Of a stretch of 8,497 nt of DNA, positions 1 to 7,100 are shown piece by piece. Below the pieces are notes generated by a model, which worked only from the letters and a program-made list of their open reading frames with translations, did not search any database and had not been told where the DNA came from. Numbering within the stretch: the first letter of the stretch is position 1; each line of letters begins with the position of its first letter. The stretch is taken from positions 1 to 8,497 of the forward strand of contig MHFC01000025.1 of assembly GCA_001804025.1 (NCBI GenBank). Reading direction: 5' to 3'. The DNA is from Omnitrophica bacterium GWA2_52_8. Its GTDB lineage: Bacteria > Omnitrophota > Omnitrophia > Omnitrophales > Aquincolibacteriaceae. Position numbers and translations under genes: made by a program.

Positions 1-1
1 A

Positions 2-118
2 AAAGCCAACCCAAAATATCATAGATCCGCTTCAGATCTGGGGTATTTGACCCGCGAAGAAACCGAAGGCCTTTTGCCGATTCTTCAGGAAGCGCTGCTG
101 CACATGAGAAAAGGTTGA
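2..118 (+). CDS. 3' end of a small protein, possibly four-helix-bundle (S23-like)
   Basis: This is an open frame entering from the left edge and stopping at TGA 116-118, so only the last 38 codons are visible. The tail contains HRSASDLGYLTREETEGLL, then an amphipathic helix ending LLHMRKG. The 'x-LGYL-(T/S)-x-E-x-x-x-LL' pattern followed by a final leucine-rich helix resembles the C-terminus of the small four-helix-bundle proteins related to the 23S rRNA intervening-sequence protein. In that family a 'LGYL' motif precedes the last helix. The match rests on a short stretch recalled from memory, so the family is tentative. The existence of the gene is more secure: the frame is open from the edge, the composition is protein-like, and a non-coding spacer follows. 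The next gene starts 116 bp downstream. Confidence 0.5.
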   Translation, partial: KANPKYHRSASDLGYLTREETEGLLPILQEALLHMRKG

Positions 119-234
119 ACAATAAGCTGATGAGAAGCCGGAAACTAACCCCATAAAATTTAATTCCGGTCTCCGGCCGGCCGGCAACAAGTCACGCCGA
201 TAATCCTATCTAACATCTTGGCTAAGGAAAATTT
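119..234 (+). other. Intergenic spacer with inverted repeats
   Basis: This 116-bp spacer contains CCGGAA (138-143) and TTCCGG (164-169), a 6-bp inverted repeat with a 20-nt AT-rich loop. It is followed directly by the perfect 12-bp palindrome CCGGCCGGCCGG (173-184). No T-run follows the hairpin, so a classical intrinsic terminator is not supported. AAGGA at 224-228 is a ribosome binding site 6 nt before the ATG at 235. I see no clear sigma70 promoter. Confidence 0.5.
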
Positions 235-876
235 ATGAGCACCGCCATGCTGGTATTGTTTATTCTCACACTGCTTGCGGTGTGCCTGATGGCGCTCTTC
301 CTGACGTTTATCGGTCACGGACGGAAAGCCGGGCTTTTTCTTGTTGTGATGGCGCCGACCATCTGCGCTATTTTCTTTTCCTGGAACATTCTCATTAAAT
401 ATAAAATTCCCTACCGTCAAAAATTCACCGAAATCCTGCTGGCCATGGGCTGGACGCCGTGGGACTTTTATAATGAAATCTTTGTTTTTCCCATGGGGAT
501 GCGGGAAGCGAAGTCGGAATACGGTATGGATGTGACGCACCGGTTCAAAGGCGCTTATGAAGTGGGCGTGCGTATTCCGGTTGCAAAACCCACCGACTGG
601 CCGGACCACTTTGTAGGAATTGTGGAGCTTGAATTCATGAAGAACGGAAAAAGTGTTTTCGTCCTTAATAATCTGCAGGCGCCGGAGAACAAGATCACGA
701 TCAAATGCCGGAAAGATCAATGTATCGCAAATGAGATTTTGATGCGGTATGCCGTCCCGAAGCATGTCCCTTATGCCGAGCCGGTTTTAATTCGTGTCCG
801 CACCAAAAAAGCAGATGTTGCCTACCTCCAAAAATACAAAACGACGCTTTTTGTGAGAAAGTCTAAAGATCGATAG
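235..876 (+). CDS. Two-helix membrane protein with soluble C-terminal domain, function unknown
   Basis: This is a complete 213-residue protein that I do not recognise. The start is well supported: AAGGA lies 6 nt upstream of the ATG, and a hydrophobic segment begins at once. Two membrane helices are evident, about residues 5-27 and 32-54, separated by a tight HGRK turn. The positive turn suggests both termini face the periplasm or outside, with the turn in the cytoplasm. Residues 55-213 are soluble and alternate short hydrophobic strands with charged residues, including 'HRFKGAYEVGVRIP' near 102-115 and 'KNGKSVFVLNN' near 136-146. This suggests a mostly beta, sandwich-like fold. Two cysteines five residues apart (C158 and C163, CRKDQC) could form a disulphide or bind a metal. 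The protein ends in a basic tail (RKSKDR). It is separated from the giant gene by 177 bp that contains a promoter candidate, so the two are probably separate transcripts. A role in the envelope is inference from topology only. Confidence 0.85.
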   Translation: MSTAMLVLFILTLLAVCLMALFLTFIGHGRKAGLFLVVMAPTICAIFFSWNILIKYKIPYRQKFTEILLAMGWTPWDFYNEIFVFPMGMREAKSEYGMDVTHRFKGAYEVGVRIPVAKPTDWPDHFVGIVELEFMKNGKSVFVLNNLQAPENKITIKCRKDQCIANEILMRYAVPKHVPYAEPVLIRVRTKKADVAYLQKYKTTLFVRKSKDR

Positions 877-897
877 CCGCTGAAAAAGATTGAGTAT

Positions 898-923
898 GCA
901 GATGCTATGGATTGCTATTTTTT
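898..923 (+). terminator. Weak intrinsic terminator candidate
   Basis: Shortly after the stop of the 213-residue gene, GCA(G)AT (898-903) can pair with ATTGC (911-915). This gives a 5-bp stem with one bulged G, followed closely by six T residues (918-923). The stem is short and AT-containing, so the call is weak. An alternative pairing of ATGGAT (907-912) with ATCCAT (937-942) overlaps it. Confidence 0.25.
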
Positions 924-974
924 GCACAAGAGGGCTATCCATCTTACAGTATTTGGCTTGAAGAACCTGCCTTT

Positions 975-1003
975 TTGAAGTATCTTTTCTAAACTTATTT
1001 AAT
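975..1003 (+). promoter_or_regulatory. Sigma70-type promoter candidate for the giant gene
   Basis: TTGAAG (975-980, 4/6 to TTGACA) is followed by exactly 17 nt and then TTTAAT (998-1003, 5/6 to TATAAT). This lies in the AT-rich part of the spacer about 50 bp before the giant gene. Transcription would begin near 1010, leaving a leader of about 45 nt that includes GAGGAG at 1028-1033. Such matches also occur by chance in AT-rich DNA. Confidence 0.35.
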
Positions 1004-1027
1004 ATGTTTGAAAAGCTAATAATTAGC

Positions 1028-1056
1028 GAGGAGATTTCGATATCGATACCCTCATG
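1028..1056 (+). promoter_or_regulatory. Shine-Dalgarno with unusually long spacing, plus TCGATATCGA palindrome
   Basis: GAGGAG (1028-1033) is the only strong Shine-Dalgarno before the giant frame, but it lies 20 nt from the first in-frame ATG (1054). A TAG stop in the same frame at 1024-1026 bounds the possible start to 1027 or later. No ATG, GTG or TTG lies between. The one near-cognate codon at normal spacing is ATC at 1042, 8 nt after the Shine-Dalgarno. The perfect 10-bp palindrome TCGATATCGA (1037-1046) lies in the gap and could be an operator, a small hairpin that shortens the distance, or chance. Confidence 0.4.
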
Positions 1057-1137
1057 CGCTCAAGAAATTTACCCTGGCTGAAAATTACTGCGGCGCTGAC
1101 GCTCCTTACTTTCACCACGACAAATGCCGTGTGGGCG
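1054..1137 (+). other. N-terminal Sec signal peptide of giant protein
   Basis: Residues 1-28 have a basic n-region (R2, R4, K10), a hydrophobic core (about 11-20) and a polar c-region ending in AVWA (25-28). This is a good A-x-A signal peptidase I site before M29-P30. It supports the ATG at 1054 as the start, or an initiation at most four codons earlier. The first module would therefore be exported to the periplasm or beyond. Confidence 0.75.
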
Positions 1138-4100
1138 ATGCCTGCCGGCCCCGGCGGGGAGTTCCATTTCAGAAAAAATCCGGCCGCCGAGGTGAGGCTG
1201 CCGTTATTGGCCGAAACCATTCAAATTCCGGCCGAACTCGGCGAAATTACAGCGCGTTTTATTCCTCCGCCCGACAAGGACCGCCAGGCGGTATTCCCCG
1301 GGTACCGGCAAGCGCCGACGCTGGTCCACATTCAGGATGCTCACTCGAGCTACGAGGCCCAGCAAAAAATCCGAAAAATCATCGACCATCTGGTCCAAAA
1401 CTATCATCTCAAGCTTGTTTTGGTGGAAGGTGCCGTAGACCGGCTGGAGGGGGAGAAACTTGATTTTTTTCAGGACGGCGGGCTGAACGGCGAACTCGCG
1501 GATTTTTTGGTGCGCGAAGGGATTGTCAGCGGGGCCGAACTTTATTTGTTGGACCGTCCCGGAGGTCAGGCGGCGCAAGCTTACGGCATTGAGGATTTTG
1601 ATTTATTGGGGCGCAATTTAACGGCCTACCGCGAAACGGTCCGTGATGAAGCCGAAGCCGGGCTGTTTTTGAACGGCTTGAAAACTGCCGTGGTCTCGCA
1701 AATTTCAGGAAACATGAACGACGAACTTCTTAAATTTTTCAAGGAATGGATGCTGTTCCAGGACCGGCCGGAAGAAATCATGCGCCGTCTGAATACGCTG
1801 GCCGCCTGCGCGGAGCGCCTGATGGCGCTGAACTTTTTAAATCCGATGCAGCAGGTTGACTGGCCGCAAATGGTGCGTGTTTTCAAGCTCAGGGAACTTG
1901 AAAAAAAGGCCGATCCGGCCGCGGCTGAAAAAGAAGCGCAGGCATTCGAGACGTGGCTTCGTGAGCATGAAATGTCCGGTATCGCGCGGCCGCTTTTAAC
2001 TCACAAATCCGAAGATGCGCCCCTGCGGCATTTTCTCGAATCGCTTTATCAGGACGCGTCACCCAAGGGGTTCCGGTTTGAAACCTACCCGCATCTGACG
2101 GTCCGGTGGGGAATGGAAATTCTAAAAGACGAGCTCAATGCGGCGGTGCTGTTCAAAGAGGCGGATACTTTAGGCCGTCAGCTGATTGAAAAAATGGCGA
2201 AAACGCCCCGGGAACAGGAACTTGTCCGGTTTTATCAAGATTATCTATTGCTATCCCAAATTTTCCGGCTGGAGCTGACCCATGAAGATTATGAACAGGT
2301 ATTGAGCCGCGGCGGCGATCTTCGTCCTTCCGTGATGCTGAAGCGGTTAAAAAATACGGACGGGGGAAACGGCGGTCTTGAAGCCGGTGACGGAAAAAAA
2401 TATTTGCCGATGGACCGCCTCTTCGACCGGGCCCTGGATTTTTATTTGCTGGCGCAGTCGCGCGACGAGGCGATGTTCACCAAAGCGCTCAGCCGTATGC
2501 GGGAACAAAACAACGCGGAGGCGATCCTTGTGACCGGCGGTTTTCATTCCGCGGGAATGGCCGCACGCTCGCGCGCACAGGATATGGCGTACGTCGAAAT
2601 TATGCCCAAAATCAAGCAATTAACCGAAGACATCAAATACGGCGAGGCCATGACACTCAAGCTTGATACTTCCATGGCGCGCTCTTATGTCCCGGTTCCG
2701 CGTGTATTGACGGATACGGCCGCGGAGCTTGTTCCGGGCTATTTGGAGCAGGCAAATGCGATCGTCAGGCTTGGGCTCGATTGGATGAAAAAGCGCCACG
2801 GCGGTCTGAATTTTCCGCCGGCATGGAGTGAGCCGGAAACTGAAGTCTCAACCCGCTCCGAAGCGCGGGAGCCCGTGACTGCATTTATCCAGTATCCCGT
2901 TAAACCGACAACCCTCAACAATGATGAGGTTGACAGCCAGGTCCGGGATTACTCGTTTTACCGGTTGCCGCTATTGAAGTTGTCGGCGGCTGAAAAGCAG
3001 AGGCTGGATGGTCTTTTTGGTCCGAAACTTGAGGCCGGAGATTATTTCTTGCTGGCAAAGGGGCAAAACCGGCAAGTCGTCGGTCTGGCCAAAGCCACGG
3101 TTCTGAATCAGGATGGTTTGAAAAATTTGATCGAAGCTCAGGGAGAAACGTTCGGCTCCTTTGATCGTTTTCTGACTTCGAGCGATGAGACGGAAATTAT
3201 CGAGTTTATTCCGGTCCTGACGCCCATGGGCGATTCTGATTTGGCCCAGGCCGATCTTGCGCAGGTTATTTACGCAGTCGAAAAACATGCCGCAGGCAAA
3301 AACCGGATTTTTGTTCCCAAGGAAACGGAAGACGCCGGCGTGGGCGATGTTGTCATCACCCTGCTGTCCCAGGAGCATAGGGCATTTGACGTCAAAATAT
3401 ATCCCAAAGAGGAATCCGGAGAGCCCAGGGAAATGGCTGCGCGGACAGTAACGTCAGTCAATGAATTTATAGAGCTCATAGATCGCTGGCAAGATGAATT
3501 CGATGCCAGGGTCAAGTGGGTGGTGCTCGAGGGCCTTGATGATACGGCCGGGCGCAGGGTTGTTAATATCTCATCCAGCGTGGGTCAACATCTGGGGCCT
3601 TTGTTTTGGTTTTCGGAAAGCGGTGTCCCTGATAAAGAAAATCCGTTCAAAATTCTTTTGGATCCGGCAGCAGAACCTTTAAGGGCAGTGCTGCTGCAGC
3701 AAGCGCCGGAGGCCTTCATCTTGAAAGTTACCCGGTCCGAAACGCGCACCCCGCCCGATGGCGGGGCACCGCAAACGCCCGGAACGGGACGTTCCGGAGC
3801 GCGGACGCTGAATCGCCGTATTTTCATGGGAGCCGGAGCGGCGATGGCGGGAATGACCGGTCTCACCGGTTTTGCGGCGCCGGTATTTGATGAAGAGGAA
3901 GAAACTTCGGGAATCCCTCCCAACGATTCGATCGCCGAAGGCCGTGAGTTTATCCGGGAGGTCAAACGGGAACTAAGCCGCCAGAAGCAGATCGTAAAGC
4001 TGGACAGGCTGACCCAGATCGATGCCCGGATAAAACATGTTATCGAAGGCCGTGAGGATGATCCAAAAGTGCAGGAAGATGTAAAGGCACTGCTGAAGCT

Positions 4101-7100
4101 CTTCGACATCCGTAACGGTGAATTCGCGAAGGAAGAGGCCGGCCGCGAGATGTTTTATCTGTCCCTGGCCGGACAGTCCGTACCTCATGCACGGGTACTG
4201 CTTGAAACCCTGCGGCTGGCCATAATAAAAGAGTTTCCGCAAGCGGGTGATACGGACGGATTGCGGCCGCGTCCAGGCATTGGGCTGAGATATGACCGCA
4301 TGATAAGAGCGCCGGAAGCGAGAGGAAAGAGTGAAGAAGGCGGGACGGACAAGGTTTACGGCGAACTGTATCAACTTGTGAAGGGTCATTACAGGATCAA
4401 TGATAGGAGCGGGGAATCCTATTATTTTACGGCATTACAGCACAACGGCTGGCTGCCGCTGCGCGCGCTGGCGCTTGGAGCCGTTTCCCGCTCGGCAGAT
4501 GAATGGAGCCGGAAAATTTTCGAAGCATTGATGGAATTCACGGCAGCGCTGCCGCAGGGTTTTCCGGTCAGAACACACCTAAAAAAGTTTTCCGTGACGG
4601 ACGGCAGAATCAGATGGAATCTGGATTCTCCGCAAGCCGCGGAGGAGGGAATCGGCCTTTTCGACGCGTTCGTAAAACACGCGGAAAAATCACAGCACAC
4701 CGAACTGGAAATGAATTTGAAAAAAGCCGCGGAATTTGCCGTTCGTTACGGCCGTCACGCTCCCGGATTCTTGGGACGGGTCCTCGGTTTTTATGTGTAT
4801 GATCCGGTCCATGGCGAGCAGGAAAATCATTACAACCTGCTTGAAATGATTGAGAATTTGTTTCTTGATTTTGACGAAAAGGGAGTGATCGAATTTCTGT
4901 CGGGCTGGGCAAGCGAAAAAGAAAAATTTCTGGAAATGGAAAGGGCGGCCGAAGGCATAAGGGCGCGGGATAGCATCGCGAGGATTATAAAATCGGCGGA
5001 TGATTTGCTTCTCGAATTAATCCGTGACGGCTTGATCCTGGTAGATGATGACGGGAGCCGGCTATGGGCGCTTGAGCGGGCCGTGCTCAAGAGTTTTCAA
5101 GACGCTCTTCCCGCCCTTTACCGGAAGGCGTCGGAAGAAGCGGGTGAAAACGGGGGGAAGGCCAGTCCGTTATATTTTCATGTCTTGCGGGAAATTGAAA
5201 ATGAAGCTGTTTCAGCCGGAAAGCATTACGCGGCGTCTCCCCGTCCGGCTGAAATTCTGGAGCCGGCGGACTTGGAGTTCATCAAAGAGAGCGAGATTCC
5301 GGCGTCCGACGACCGGCTTGATCAGACGATTCTCAAGGTTTTTCAGACGCCGGAAATTTTTCCGGAAACGCGCGCCGGTTTGCTTGCCGCTGTAACATCG
5401 CTCACCGGAATCTGGGGGGCCGACGCGGCCGGTTCCTGGTACGCGACGCTTCCCGATTTGCTCCGCTATGCTACCGCTGATTTCAACGCGGTCTTCGACA
5501 CGCATAGAGGGGGGGGAATCAATTCCGGCCTGATCCCGTACCTCAAATTTTATGGCAAGGTCACGGACTGGATGATCGATTATGATTATGAGCCGCCGGC
5601 CGGCAGTGCGATCGGGCCGCTTCTGCGCGGAGCCGAAGATATATATATCCGGATTTTGCTTGACGGAAACAAGGAGGGCGCTGCCGCAGTTGCCGAAAAC
5701 CGCGAATATCTGGAAGCGGCCGCCCAAGTCCTTGTCCCGGCGATTTATCTTGCCGGACAGACCGGGGAACAGGGCCGGCCGCGGCTGACGGATGATGAAA
5801 AGGCGCAGCTGGAAAAATTTTCCCGCAGAATACGGCGCGACCTGGGCGGCGAATTTTATCAAAGCCTCGAAGGCCTTGCGCAAAAAATGCCGGAACGAAA
5901 GAGATCGGCGCAGTTGACGCGCACATGGTCAAACGCAAAGAGGGTCTGGATGCGTGCCGTTGATGACTGGCATGATACCGACATCTTCGTCCGTTCTGAC
6001 CGGACGCGGATGATGCAAAAACGGGCGATAAGGACGCTGAGGAAAGGCTATGATGAACTTGAGGCCATAGTTCCGCGTATCGGGCGGCCCGTTGCCGGTT
6101 CCGTGCGGTTAGCTCTGGATGTAATAGAGCGCAAACTTACCGGCCGCCGCTCCGAAGCGGTTCCGGAAGCTCCGATACCCGTCAATCCTTTTCCATTTCC
6201 AAAAATCAAACCCAGACAGCGTTCCGAAGCGCGCACCCCGCCCGATGGCGGGGTACAGCAAACGCTCGGAACGGACCGCTCCGAAGCGCGGGCCCCGGAC
6301 GGCGGCATCCGTTATGACATGAAACCCGAAGATTTCCGCGCGGAAATGCGGCCCAGGATTTCGAAAACGGGCTGGATTTCAATTTTACGGGTTGCGGCGA
6401 TACTGGGCGGGGCCGTTGCGGTTTTAGCTGCGGGGGTCACAGGAGCCAAGGTCTTCGGACAGGATGCTGCCATCAGGCCAAGTCCTGAGCCTGAGGTAGT
6501 GATTACGAATCCGAGCGTAACCGTTTATACGGACGGAAAGGTTTTTGAACTCAAAGAAGCGTCAGAAATGCTTCGTGCTGCGACGCAGGCGGAAATGGTC
6601 AGGGAACTGCGCCGCAGATTTCAGGCGCTTTCCGAAGAGGATCGAGAGAAATTTATCCAGGCCTTGAAGGACGCCCTTCGAAAACCGGAGGATAAAATCA
6701 AGTCCGAAGGTGCAGCGGTTTCCTTGCTTGGATTGAACGATCTGCGTGGGATTCAGGCGCTCGAGGAAAGTCTGAGTGATGCGGATCCAAGAATCCGGAA
6801 AATTGCGAGCAGCCAGCTTGCGGTTGCCGGTGTTTGGCAAGGCAATCCGGAAGTGATCGCAGCTTTAGAAAGTGAGAGCCTTGTCCGTGCTTTTATGCAG
6901 CATGTGAGAAGTACCGAATCCCTTCAAGAAGAAGGGGAAGTCCCCCCGTCTCATTTATTTGCGCAATACCTTATGAACCGGTTCAAAGCCCAGCCGATGC
7001 GGGAACCTCCCTTCCTCACTTTGCTATTTGGGGATCAGGATCGCGCCATGAGCCGGCAACTGAGTGAAGAGATTGAAGCCTTGGCTGTCGAGGAAGGCTA

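Noticed and set aside
160..765. Minus-strand open frame of 201 codons
   Set aside because: It is antisense to the well-supported membrane protein at 235-876, which has a good ribosome site and two membrane helices. The antisense product lacks any recognisable feature.
872..939. GATAGCC/GGCTATC pairing across the stop codon of the 213-residue gene
   Set aside because: It is a 7-bp stem with a 54-nt loop and no T-run after it, too weak to call a terminator or regulator.
3585..4109. Minus-strand open frame of 174 codons, with a PPSGGVR-type peptide also found in the minus-strand frame at 6048-6308
   Set aside because: The shared peptide is just the reverse reading of the palindromic repeats. 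The serine-rich product is a shadow of the plus-strand frame.
5212..5883. Minus-strand open frame of 223 codons
   Set aside because: It lies wholly inside the continuous giant plus-strand frame, has a composition rich in R, G and P typical of an antisense shadow, and shows no signal peptide, motif or convincing ribosome site.
3736..6300. CRISPR-like or tandem repeat array
   Set aside because: The copies are few, irregularly spaced by kilobases, in frame and divergent at the edges. There are no regular spacers and no cas genes.
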